A DNA stretch of 64,000 nucleotides from an uncultured Bacilli bacterium (GTDB lineage: Bacteria > Bacillota_I > Bacilli_A > RFN20 > CAG-826), in contig CAKPBC010000004.1 of the NCBI GenBank assembly GCA_934140155.1, positions 124,001 through 188,000 of the forward strand, in the 5' to 3' direction. Shown here piece by piece: positions 35,196 through 43,026 of this stretch (within the stretch, counting starts at the first letter, position 1; each line of letters opens with the position of its first letter). The position numbers and the translations under genes were made by a program. Under the pieces are notes generated by a model. It worked only from the letters and a program-made list of their open reading frames with translations. It ran no database searches and was not told the DNA's origin.

Positions 35196-37007
35196 TTATT
35201 TACTTTCTATTTCTTTAAAATCAAAATTTTTAACTGTGCCTTTTGCATGATTAGCACCAACCATAATTAAATATTTTCCTGTATAATTCACTTTTAATGC
35301 TTTTTCATTATTTGATGCATCATAGAACTTATATTCTGTACCATTTAAATAAACCTTAAATGTTGAAGAAATACTTCCTACTGTTCTTTCTATTTTTACA
35401 TGAATGTTTTTTAAATCTTTTGTTAAAGACTCAAATTTAGATGAATCATAACTAGCATTAGCTATTGTTCCATATGAGAATTGTGAATCATAGTTCCATG
35501 TTCTAAAATGGAATGATTGGTCATCTAACATGATAGAATCACATATAACTGGTTCATCTGAATCATATCTTCTTAAAGCGACACCTAACATTGAATTAAT
35601 ATCATTTACAAAGTTTTCATATCCTTCAACATCAAATTCAATTGTAAAGTTACCTCCTATCATTCCTTTATCTCCATATGATTTTACACATTGGTCACGG
35701 AAACGATAGTTATCTTCATTGCTATAAATATTGTTAAATTTGAACTCAGAATTACTTATGACTGTTACTTGTCCTGCTGAAGATCCACTATTAAAGAATT
35801 TTTTATTGAATTCATCAGAATTAATCATAGAATTTAAAGTCGTTTCATCGGTTATATATTTGGCATCACTAGCAATAAATGATGTATCTTTTGATAAAAC
35901 CACTGGTAATGTTCCCATATTATTGAAACGATTATTTGATTCAAACCAATAAAGTGATCCATTAATAGTGTAATAATAATCATTTCCATTTCTTAAAACA
36001 CCCATTGTAATATTAGTTGGATCAAAATCTCTAATACCATTAACTTGCCAAATCATTGAACGAGATGCTGCCGCTCCCCAAGTGTTTGGAAAATCCATCA
36101 TTACTGTTTTTTGTCCTTCTTTTGGTGAAAAATAGAAGCCTCTTGTATCATTATCATTCGATCCACTTCCTATTCCCACTCTTGTCCATCCATCACTAGT
36201 TGAAGCCAAAATATTAAAATTAACTTCAGCATAATACTTAGTAGCAGGACTTGCATTAAACCATGCCATAGCAGCAACATTATCGCCTTCGATTAAAGTG
36301 TTTTTTGTTTCAATATAAGCTTCTTTATCTGCTTGATGACTATATTCCATATTATCAGCGTATCCGCCTTTGTTAGTAAAGAACATGCCTTTCTTTACTT
36401 CAAATGTTTTCTTATCAAAAACAGATGAATCCGATATAGATGTAACAGTAATATCAACTACTCCAGTTTTTAAGAAAGAAATCTTTCCATTTTCATCAAC
36501 TGTTGCAACACTTGTATTAGAAGTTTGGTAAGTCAAACGTGGATCAGCATTTTCTGGTGCAATGGTAACACTTATCATAGCATCTTCGCCAACCCAACCT
36601 ACGCCATTGCCTTCACCGTTAATTTTTACACTTGTTGGCTTATTAGCAGAAATAACCGTTATTTCTACTGAAGTGAAAATAGTAGAATCAGATGCTAAAG
36701 CAATTTTAATTTCTACTTTTCCTTCACTAATACCAGTAACTTTGCCTCCGTCAACAGTAGCAACTTTTTCATTTGCACTACTCCAAACAACATCACGTTT
36801 AGCAGTACCCGAAACGAGCACTCTTAGAGTAATAGTATTTCCCACAGATACTTCTTTTATTGTTGAAGTAACTTTAATTTGAATATTACTGGATGTACTT
36901 GTAGTTGTAGACGTGCTTGTACTTGTTTCTTGGTGATTACAAGCCGCTAAAGCCGTGCATGTACATAGTAATAAAGGAAATAATAAAAATTTTTTCTTTA
37001 TTTTCAT
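35196..37007 (-). CDS. Ig-like (BIG2) and lectin-like surface lipoprotein, first gene of locus C
   Basis: A 603-aa lipoprotein (signal ending LAAC) with a short Ser/Thr linker. Two BIG2-type units (about 45-205) show DVVWSSANEKVATVDGGKVT and LTYQTSNTSVATVDENG. The C-terminal 400 residues hold two sandwich modules aligning with those of the next gene: FYFSPKEGQKTVMMDFPNTW and LRNGNDYYYTINGSLYW. It has no enzyme motif. It is first in an 11-gene operon, 27 bp from a cre-like site and 58 bp from the LacI operator, and its GGAGGAAC ribosome site is strong, so it is probably abundant when induced. Confidence 0.72.
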   Translation of the reverse strand: MKIKKKFLLFPLLLCTCTALAACNHQETSTSTSTTTSTSSNIQIKVTSTIKEVSVGNTITLRVLVSGTAKRDVVWSSANEKVATVDGGKVTGISEGKVEIKIALASDSTIFTSVEITVISANKPTSVKINGEGNGVGWVGEDAMISVTIAPENADPRLTYQTSNTSVATVDENGKISFLKTGVVDITVTSISDSSVFDKKTFEVKKGMFFTNKGGYADNMEYSHQADKEAYIETKNTLIEGDNVAAMAWFNASPATKYYAEVNFNILASTSDGWTRVGIGSGSNDNDTRGFYFSPKEGQKTVMMDFPNTWGAAASRSMIWQVNGIRDFDPTNITMGVLRNGNDYYYTINGSLYWFESNNRFNNMGTLPVVLSKDTSFIASDAKYITDETTLNSMINSDEFNKKFFNSGSSAGQVTVISNSEFKFNNIYSNEDNYRFRDQCVKSYGDKGMIGGNFTIEFDVEGYENFVNDINSMLGVALRRYDSDEPVICDSIMLDDQSFHFRTWNYDSQFSYGTIANASYDSSKFESLTKDLKNIHVKIERTVGSISSTFKVYLNGTEYKFYDASNNEKALKVNYTGKYLIMVGANHAKGTVKNFDFKEIESK

Positions 37008-37033
37008 TGAATTGTTCCTCCCTGCGGCATAAA

Positions 37034-37045
37034 GAAACCGCTTTC
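37034..37045. promoter_or_regulatory. cre-like site at the head of locus C
   Basis: GAAACCGCTTTC (minus: GAAAGCGGTTTC) has GAAA/TTTC arms around a CG centre, as expected for CcpA or another LacI-family protein. It lies between the LacI operator and the first gene. Confidence 0.5.
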
Positions 37046-37064
37046 TTCAGTTAGATACTAACAT

Positions 37065-37080
37065 ACTTTAACGTTAAAGT
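37065..37080. promoter_or_regulatory. LacI-type operator O1
   Basis: ACTTTAACGTTAAAGT is a perfect 16-bp palindrome with a central CG, the hallmark of LacI-family sites. It lies between the divergent LacI gene and the locus C operon. Confidence 0.75.
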
Positions 37081-37099
37081 AAATACAATTTTAAAAATT

Positions 37100-37115
37100 A
37101 CTTCATCGTTAAAGT
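37100..37115. promoter_or_regulatory. LacI-type operator O2
   Basis: ACTTCATCGTTAAAGT matches O1 at 14 of 16 positions and is spaced 35 bp from it centre to centre. The changes are in the left arm. It is nearer to the LacI gene and may serve autoregulation. Confidence 0.65.
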
Positions 37116-37249
37116 AAGACAATTTAGTTCGTTTTTCAACATTTTTACGAAAATTGACAGTTTTTACCAACTATGTTATTATGAATAAAATGACTATAAT
37201 ATTTTATTAGCAAATTATCCTTTGAATACTAAGTAAAGTTGGTGAAAAA

Positions 37250-38227
37250 ATGCAGCAAAAAAGAAACATTACATTAAAAGATATTGCCATTCGTGCAGGA
37301 ATATCTATTAACGCCGTTTCAAGAGCATTAAGAGATTCACAAGATATTTCCGAACCAACTAAAGAAAAGGTTCGAAAAATTGCTGCTGAGTTGGGCTATG
37401 TTCCTGATAGTGTGGCGCGTAATCTAAAAAACGATAATTCAAAAATTATCGCTCTTGTTTATAACGATTTTTACAATCCTTATTTTGCTATTTACTGCGA
37501 AAAGGTTTTTCATTACATAAAAGAGAAAGGATATAAATGCAATTTAATCTATTCTGATACTAATCTTATGACAATGAATGATATTGAAAACATTATGATT
37601 AACCGCTATTGCGGTGTAATTTCTTTTGTTGAGCCTACAACTGAGGTGGCTCTGTTTTTCAAAAAAAGAGAAATCCCTTTTTGCTTGGTTGGAATTAATT
37701 CTAATGTTGAATATATCGATTGTGTCTATACGGATGATATCAGTGGCGGCAAACAAGTTGGTGAGTTTTTTGTTAAAGGTAATTTTACTAAAGCATTATA
37801 TTTAACAAATAGTATTTCTGAAACTAGTTTTCGTAGATTTTTAGGATTTTCCGAAATTATTAATGCATCTAATAAGCCTTTTGGTTTTATTCCATACCAA
37901 TATCAAAAAGATTTTATTCAAATTGCCTATAAAAAAATCATATCTGAAAACATCGATTTTGTCTTTTGTTTTTCAGATTCATTAGCTATTGAACTAATTA
38001 GTTACTTAAAACAAAAAAGGATTAAAAAGAAAATTAAAATTATTGGATATGATGATATTCACGAATTTTATCCTATTTTTAGAAACGTTAATTCTGTTAG
38101 AACCGACACTGAACAAATTGTACATTTTGCTTGCAATCTAATTATTGACAAAGTTACAAAAGAAAAGAACATTAATGAATACTTTTCACAAATGTTCCCA
38201 ACTTATCTTCACATTATTAAAGAATAA
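37250..38227 (+). CDS. LacI family transcriptional regulator
   Basis: The 325-aa product is full length for the family. Residues 1-60 carry the DNA-binding part: TLKDIAIRAGISINAVSRAL, then the hinge KVRKIAAELGYVPDSVARNL. A periplasmic-binding-protein-like sugar sensor follows (IALVYNDFYNPYFAIYCEKV and IKIIGYDDIHEFYP). It is divergent from the 11-gene locus C operon, and the two near-identical palindromes between them are its probable operators. The inducer is presumably an oligosaccharide imported by the operon's transporter. A terminator follows at 38362-38390. Confidence 0.93.
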   Translation: MQQKRNITLKDIAIRAGISINAVSRALRDSQDISEPTKEKVRKIAAELGYVPDSVARNLKNDNSKIIALVYNDFYNPYFAIYCEKVFHYIKEKGYKCNLIYSDTNLMTMNDIENIMINRYCGVISFVEPTTEVALFFKKREIPFCLVGINSNVEYIDCVYTDDISGGKQVGEFFVKGNFTKALYLTNSISETSFRRFLGFSEIINASNKPFGFIPYQYQKDFIQIAYKKIISENIDFVFCFSDSLAIELISYLKQKRIKKKIKIIGYDDIHEFYPIFRNVNSVRTDTEQIVHFACNLIIDKVTKEKNINEYFSQMFPTYLHIIKE

Positions 38228-38361
38228 TGTTTATAATTTTCAAAGATTTTACTAATGACACTTAGAATTGTTCATACAATTTTGCATTGTCTTATTGATT
38301 TTTATAGTTATTATGAATAAAACTGTTATGTCATTGAATTTGACACCGACTATATGTCGAA

Positions 38362-38390
38362 GTGGGAACAATAATGTTGCCCACATTTTT
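38362..38390 (+). terminator. Terminator after the LacI gene
   Basis: GTGGGAACA pairs with TGTTGCCCAC around an ATAA loop with one bulge, followed by ATTTTT. It is 135 bp after the LacI stop. Confidence 0.65.
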
Positions 38391-38397
38391 TATATAT

Positions 38398-38496
38398 CTA
38401 ATTAAATTTATTATTTAATCCTAATATAAACTTTTTCGCTTTTATCTTTAATATGTTATATTTTTTTATTATATTTTGTGCATCATTGTTGATCAT
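38398..38496 (-). CDS. Possible 32-aa basic peptide
   Basis: AAGGAGGCACCAAC precedes an ATG at 38496. The frame encodes 32 residues, starting MINNDAQNIIKKYNILKIKA and ending LGLNNKFN, rich in Lys, Ile and Asn. It lacks a clear membrane helix but could form an amphipathic one. The very good ribosome site argues for expression. No family is recognised. It runs toward the LacI terminator. Confidence 0.35.
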   Translation of the reverse strand: MINNDAQNIIKKYNILKIKAKKFILGLNNKFN

Positions 38497-38579
38497 GTTG
38501 GTGCCTCCTTGTTGATCAATTGTTGCTTTAAGATTTGCTTTATGTTAGAATTAATTCATTGTATAGGAGTTGATTTCCC

Positions 38580-39635
38580 ATGGCTGATGGGCCTTCGTGT
38601 AGTATTAGTTTGAGTATGATAATGAGCGGACCTGTTCCCTATATTATCATTATATTATTGCTTATATTTGGTAGTTTCTTTGCTGCAACTGAAACAGCAT
38701 TTTCTTCTTGTAATAGAATGCGTTTAAGAGTTATGGCTGATGATGGAAACAAAACCGCAAAACTTGCTGTTAAAATATCAGAAAGTTTTGATAAATATTT
38801 AGTAGCCATATTAATTGGCACTAATATCGTTAGCGTTCTTACATCAATGCTATCAACATACATCTTTATGGAATTTATCGCTAATAGTGATACTGCTTCT
38901 CTTGTTGCTACTATTGTTACCACTATTATCGTATATATATTTGTTGAATCCATCCCAAAATGTATCGCTCGTGCCAATTCAATAAAAATGGTACTTTTTT
39001 CAACATATATTTTGCGTTTCTTCTACTTTTTAACTTATCCAATTGGATTAATATTTATTGGATTAGGAAAATTATTTGATATAATTTTTAAAGTAAAAGA
39101 TACTCCTGAAATTTCCGAAGATGACTTTACTAATATCATTGAAGATATTGAGGATAAAGGAATATTAGAGGAAGAAGAATCTGATATTATTCAATCCGCA
39201 ATTGACTTTGGTGAAACAGAAGTTCGTGAAGTATTAACACCAAAAGATAAAATTTTTGCTATTGATTTAGATGGTTTAACTCATGAAAAATTAAATAAAA
39301 TTTTATTAGATACACCTTACACACGTATTCCTGTTTATTATAAAAACATCAATAATGTTATTGGTATATTACATGTTAAAAAATATTTATCTAGTTATTT
39401 ACAAAATAAGAAAGTATCTATTCGTTCTACTTTATCTAAACCATATATTGTTAGTAATCAATTTACTATGGATGAGTTATTTGAAGGATTTAAAAAGCAT
39501 AAAACTCATATTGCTATTGTTAAAGATAAACAAAAAAACACTATTGGCATGGTAACGATGGAAGACCTTCTTGAAGAACTTGTTGGCGATATGGCCGAAT
39601 TTAATGAACAAGTTAAAAAAGGAGGTAAAAAATAA
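38580..39635 (+). CDS. CNNM/CorC-type membrane protein with CBS pair (short form)
   Basis: A 351-aa protein with an N-terminal CNNM (DUF21) membrane domain (about four helices; GSFFAATETAFSSCNRMRLR is the hallmark) and a CBS pair (about 200-335; ILHVKKYL and TIGMVTMEDLLEELVGDM). Proteins of this type are linked to Mg2+/Co2+ extrusion or membrane integrity. Unlike its neighbour it ends after the CBS pair and lacks the C-terminal CorC_HlyC domain. Its stop shares a base with the next start (TAATG), so they are translationally coupled. Confidence 0.87.
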   Translation: MADGPSCSISLSMIMSGPVPYIIIILLLIFGSFFAATETAFSSCNRMRLRVMADDGNKTAKLAVKISESFDKYLVAILIGTNIVSVLTSMLSTYIFMEFIANSDTASLVATIVTTIIVYIFVESIPKCIARANSIKMVLFSTYILRFFYFLTYPIGLIFIGLGKLFDIIFKVKDTPEISEDDFTNIIEDIEDKGILEEEESDIIQSAIDFGETEVREVLTPKDKIFAIDLDGLTHEKLNKILLDTPYTRIPVYYKNINNVIGILHVKKYLSSYLQNKKVSIRSTLSKPYIVSNQFTMDELFEGFKKHKTHIAIVKDKQKNTIGMVTMEDLLEELVGDMAEFNEQVKKGGKK

Positions 39636-40933
39636 TGATTGTATATTATATTTTACTTCTAATTTTAATACTATTATCCGCTTTCTTTTCCATGTCTGAG
39701 ATTGCTCTTAACTCTGTGAATGTTCTTAAACTTAAGAAAGCAAGTGAAAATGGCGATAAATCTGCTAAAAGGGTATTAAAGATTATTGATCATTTAAATG
39801 AAACAGTATATTCCATTTTATTTGGTAATGACTTCGTAAATATTTTCTCTACTTCTCTTGCTACAATTGTCGGTAATGAAATATTTAAAGGTTTACTAGA
39901 TGGTCCTAATAGCGGTTATGTTCCTCTTCTTGTTTCCGTCACAATGTTTTTAGTTATTCTTACATTTGGTGAAGTATTGCCTAAAACTATTGGATTAAAA
40001 TTTAATTATCAAGTCGCACGTTTTTCTTCTATTCCTTTAACTGTTCTTGTTATTATTTTAAAACCTATTATCTTTGTTATTAATTTATTTGTTAGTTTTG
40101 TTACTAAACCATTTACCAAGAAAAACAAAGATGAAGAAGTTATGACTGATGATGAATTAATGGAAATTGTGGAACAAATTGAAGAAGATGGCGTTATTAA
40201 TGAAAAACAAGGTGACTTATTAAAGTCTGCGATTGATTTCTGTGACACCACTGTTTATGAAATTATGACACCACGTGTTGATGTATACGCTCTTGACATC
40301 AATGAAAATAATGATGATGTTTATGACACTAAAGAATTTACAAGATATTCCCGTATCCCTGTCTATGATGAAACTATCGATAACATCATTGGTATTGTTA
40401 AAGTTAAAAAGATTTTAAAGATGAAACTTAAAGGCGAAAAAGTGGATTTAAGAAAGCTAATTGATGAACCAATATATGTTCCTAAATCAAAACACATTTC
40501 ATCATTACTAAAAGAATTTAAAGATACTCATACACATATTGCCGTTATCATTGATGAATTTGGTGGTACGGAAGGTATTGTAACTATGGAAGATATCGTC
40601 GAGGAATTAGTGGGCGAAATATGGGATGAAACAGATGTAATTGAAGAAGATTATAAACAAAAGAGTCAAAACATTTATGAAGTTGATGGCTCAATGAATA
40701 TTGATGACTTCTTTGATTTAGTAGGTATTGATAAAGATAAAGATGAAATCGATTCTGACTATACTACTGTAAGTGGCTTCTGTATCGAAAATCTTGAACG
40801 ATTTGCTAAAGTTGGAGATACTTTCGATTATGAAAATCTTACTATAGAAATCTTAAAAGTTGATGAATTTATAGTTGAAAAAGTTAAAGTCATTGTTAAT
40901 AACGATGATGAAAATGAAGACGAAGAAGAATAA
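39635..40933 (+). CDS. CNNM/CorC-type membrane protein (full form)
   Basis: The 432-aa product has a CNNM membrane domain (SAFFSMSEIALNSVNVLKLKK), a CBS pair (about 205-340; TTVYEIMTPRVDVYALD, GGTEGIVTMEDIVEELVGEI) and a C-terminal CorC_HlyC domain (YEVDGSMNIDDFFDLVGI). It is full length for the family. It and the preceding shorter protein are coded in tandem and may form a mixed complex. Substrate is probably Mg2+ or a related divalent ion, inferred from the family. A strong terminator follows. Confidence 0.9.
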   Translation: MIVYYILLLILILLSAFFSMSEIALNSVNVLKLKKASENGDKSAKRVLKIIDHLNETVYSILFGNDFVNIFSTSLATIVGNEIFKGLLDGPNSGYVPLLVSVTMFLVILTFGEVLPKTIGLKFNYQVARFSSIPLTVLVIILKPIIFVINLFVSFVTKPFTKKNKDEEVMTDDELMEIVEQIEEDGVINEKQGDLLKSAIDFCDTTVYEIMTPRVDVYALDINENNDDVYDTKEFTRYSRIPVYDETIDNIIGIVKVKKILKMKLKGEKVDLRKLIDEPIYVPKSKHISSLLKEFKDTHTHIAVIIDEFGGTEGIVTMEDIVEELVGEIWDETDVIEEDYKQKSQNIYEVDGSMNIDDFFDLVGIDKDKDEIDSDYTTVSGFCIENLERFAKVGDTFDYENLTIEILKVDEFIVEKVKVIVNNDDENEDEEE

Positions 40934-40942
40934 AACAACTTA

Positions 40943-40976
40943 AGAGCAAAGGCATAAATGCTTTTGCTCTTTTTAT
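40943..40976 (+). terminator. Terminator of the CNNM pair
   Basis: AGAGCAAAGGCA pairs with TGCTTTTGCTCT around a TAAA-type loop, followed by TTTTT. Confidence 0.85.
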
Positions 40977-41010
40977 CTAAATTGATATTAAAAATATTAC
41001 CAAACTATTT

Positions 41011-41034
41011 TTATAACAAATTCTTTTGTTATAA
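41011..41034. promoter_or_regulatory. Perfect inverted repeat over the -10 region of the M20 gene
   Basis: TTATAACAAA (41011-41020) and TTTGTTATAA (41025-41034) form a 10-bp perfect inverted repeat with a TTCT centre. Its right arm contains the start of a TATAAT-type -10 (41030-41035), 23 bp before the gene's ATG. It is a candidate operator. Confidence 0.55.
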
Positions 41035-41057
41035 TTTTTATAAGGAGATTTAACATT

Positions 41058-42401
41058 ATGAAATATCAAAAATATTTAGATTTTGTAAATAAACATAAGC
41101 AAGAAATTTATGAAGCGGAAGATTTTATTTGGAAACATCCAGAAACAGGATATAACGAATGGGAAACTAGCCATTATTTAGAAAATGTATTTGAAAAGGC
41201 TGGCTATGTTTTAAATAAAGCTGGTAATATTCCTGGATTTTATACTGATATTGATACTGGTAAACCAGGTCCAAAAGTTATGATTTTAGCGGAACTTGAT
41301 GCTTTAGCGGTTCCAAATCATTTTGCCGCTGTTAATGGTAACGCTCATGCATGTGGTCACTGTGCTCAATGTGCCGCAATGGTAGGCATTGCTCTTGCTT
41401 TAAAAGAACCTGGTGCCTTAGATGGCTTAAGTGGTTCTATTCGTTTAGTTTTAGTTCCTGCCGAAGAAGGCATTCAACTTGAAGAACGAAACAAATTAAG
41501 AAAACAGGGTATTATTCATTTCTTAGGTGGCAAAGATGAATTCTTATATCGCGGATATTTTGATGGTGTAGATATGGCTTATATGTTTCATACTGGCACT
41601 AATACCGCAACGTTACTAGATTTACATGCTGGTTGTAATGGTTGTTTGATGAAAGATGTCACATATTACGGCGTTGGCGCTCATGCTGGCAGCTGTCCTG
41701 ATCAAGGTGTTAATGCTTTATATGCCGCAACATTAGGATTAAACGCTATTAATGCTTTACGTGAAACATTTAAAGAAGAAAATCATATTCGTGTTCATCC
41801 TATTATCACTAATGGTGGAGAAGCTGTTAGTATCATTCCTAGCGTTGCAAAGATTTCTACTTTTATTCGTGGTAGATCATTAAAAACTATTCAACTTACC
41901 AACAAAAAAGTAAATCGTGCTTTAGCTTCTGGTGCTTTAGCAATGGGCGCTACTATGATGGTTAATGACTATCCTGGATTTGCTCCTTTAAATAATTCGG
42001 AAAAATTAAGAGAAGTTACTGTTGATGTTATGTCCGAACTTGTTGGAAGAGAAAAAATTAGACTTACTAATAACTGGGGTAATGGCTCTACTGATATGGG
42101 CAATCTAAGTTGCATTATGCCTGTTGTTCACCCTTATATTGCTGGTGCAAAAGGAACAAGTCATGGTGTCGATTTCCATATTGCTGATGTTGATAAAGCC
42201 TGTGTATTATCAGCGCAAGGTCAACTATCTATCTTAAGTGCCTTATTAAGTGATAATGCTAAGCTTGCTAAAGAGGTTGTTAGTTCTTATACTCCACTTT
42301 ACGCTTCTAAAGAAGAATACTTTAAAGATTGGAGTAGTTATATAAAAGAAGAGCAATTATTGGAATACGATGATAATATTGTAAAAGTTAAATTAGATTA
42401 A
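41058..42401 (+). CDS. M20 family amidohydrolase with altered metal motif
   Basis: A 447-aa protein with the M20D fold of aminoacylase/IAA-hydrolase-type amidohydrolases: HPETGYNEWETS, the metal motif HACGHCAQCA (97-106), VPAEEG with E136/E137, a dimerisation domain, and the C-terminal GTSHGVDFHIAD. In standard members the motif reads HACGHDxHxA; here Asp and His are both Cys (C102, C105). It probably hydrolyses an N-acyl amino acid or a related amide. TAAGGAGA precedes the start. The substrate is unknown. Confidence 0.83.
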   Translation: MKYQKYLDFVNKHKQEIYEAEDFIWKHPETGYNEWETSHYLENVFEKAGYVLNKAGNIPGFYTDIDTGKPGPKVMILAELDALAVPNHFAAVNGNAHACGHCAQCAAMVGIALALKEPGALDGLSGSIRLVLVPAEEGIQLEERNKLRKQGIIHFLGGKDEFLYRGYFDGVDMAYMFHTGTNTATLLDLHAGCNGCLMKDVTYYGVGAHAGSCPDQGVNALYAATLGLNAINALRETFKEENHIRVHPIITNGGEAVSIIPSVAKISTFIRGRSLKTIQLTNKKVNRALASGALAMGATMMVNDYPGFAPLNNSEKLREVTVDVMSELVGREKIRLTNNWGNGSTDMGNLSCIMPVVHPYIAGAKGTSHGVDFHIADVDKACVLSAQGQLSILSALLSDNAKLAKEVVSSYTPLYASKEEYFKDWSSYIKEEQLLEYDDNIVKVKLD

Positions 42402-42445
42402 GAAAAAAACACTTAACTGCGTCAATTAGTAGTTAAGTGTTTTTA
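42402..42445. terminator. Bidirectional terminator
   Basis: ACACTTAACT (42409-42418) pairs with AGTTAAGTGT (42431-42440), flanked by A7 on the left and T4 on the right. It serves both the M20 gene and the convergent McrB-N-like gene; the stem overlaps the last codons of the latter. Confidence 0.85.
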
Positions 42446-42734
42446 ACTCTTTACTTTCATCATACAAATCTTTAAAGCAGTTGCGAACGTCTTCAGAATA
42501 ATTTTTTGCCATCTTTATTAATGCGGAAAATGGATAACTGCTGCGAGAGTCAAGAATGCTTCTTGCCCCTAATAAAGCGCTATATAACATTGAAGCAAAA
42601 TCATTTGCATTAATATCCCATTTATCTTGGAAATTTTTAACTGCTTGTAATTTTTCTTTATTCTTTTGCCAATTGGCTTCAAAGTCTTTTTTAAAATAAT
42701 CTAATGCTTCTTGAAATAATTCATTATTAAACAT
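42426..42734 (-). CDS. Stand-alone domain resembling the N-terminus of McrB-like proteins
   Basis: A 102-aa all-helical protein. The block AVKNFQDKWDINANDFASML, then SSYPFSALIKMAKNYSEDVR and FKDLYDESKEL, resembles the N-terminal domain that precedes the AAA+ motor in Firmicute McrB-like restriction proteins; this is recognised from memory. Here the protein ends where that domain would end, and a terminator follows at once. No motor or nuclease gene is adjacent. Its predicted promoter carries a G10 tract in the spacer, so its expression may switch. GGAGAAAAAAT precedes the start. Confidence 0.55.
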   Translation of the reverse strand: MFNNELFQEALDYFKKDFEANWQKNKEKLQAVKNFQDKWDINANDFASMLYSALLGARSILDSRSSYPFSALIKMAKNYSEDVRNCFKDLYDESKELKTLNY

Positions 42735-42760
42735 ATTTTTTCTCCATATAATCTAAAAAT

Positions 42761-42791
42761 ATTCTACCCCCCCCCCGTAGTATTTTGTCAA
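42761..42791 (-). promoter_or_regulatory. Promoter with G10 tract in the spacer
   Basis: On the minus strand: TTGACA (42786-42791), a 19-bp spacer whose last ten bases are all G (42767-42776), then TAGAAT (42761-42766), 26 bp before the ATG at 42734. Loss of two G would give the ideal 17-bp spacing. The palindrome GTATTTTGTCAAATAC (42780-42795) overlaps the -35. Confidence 0.6.
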
Positions 42792-42853
42792 ATACAATTT
42801 TGCCCCCTTATAATATTTAGTAAAACTTGATAGAATATATAAAGGTGATGACA

Positions 42854-43024
42854 ATGCTTCCTTTTAAAGAAAACAAAAAATTAGTTGATCGTCCAGAAAA
42901 TGATCCAAAAGTAAATCTACGTAGTCCAATTGACCGTAAAATAATTTTAACACTAGTGCTTGCCGCATTAGCGGTTTTAGCTATTGTCATTGTTTTAATA
43001 TTTGTAATAGAAAAGAACTTTTAA
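42854..43024 (+). CDS. Small single-pass membrane protein
   Basis: Start chosen at ATG 42854, six bases after AAAGGTG; earlier in-frame starts lack a site. The 56-aa protein has a charged N-terminus (LPFKENKKLVDRPENDPKV) and a C-terminal membrane helix (LVLAALAVLAIVIVLIFVI). It ends 2 bp before the SDR gene and so is probably co-transcribed with it. No known family recognised; the role could be a small accessory or a tether. Confidence 0.7.
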   Translation: MLPFKENKKLVDRPENDPKVNLRSPIDRKIILTLVLAALAVLAIVIVLIFVIEKNF

Positions 43025-43026
43025 TT

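Larger units (their letters stand above)
38228..38579. other. 352-bp intergenic region
   Basis: It holds the LacI terminator (38362-38390), a 32-aa frame on the minus strand (38398-38496) with a strong ribosome site, and the direct repeat TTGTTGATCA on both sides of that site (38486-38495 and 38509-38518, approximate). The right end holds the AGGAG site of the CNNM gene. Confidence 0.5.

Noticed and set aside
36562..36882. 106-aa plus-strand frame inside the first locus C lipoprotein
   Set aside because: Its length comes from codon bias of the overlapping gene; no start signal is present.
21500..37007. Mobile element carrying the glycan genes
   Set aside because: No transposase, integrase or flanking repeats were found, and base composition looks like the surroundings.
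38639..38977. 112-aa frame opposite the CNNM gene
   Set aside because: Fully antisense to a well-supported coding region and without initiation signals.
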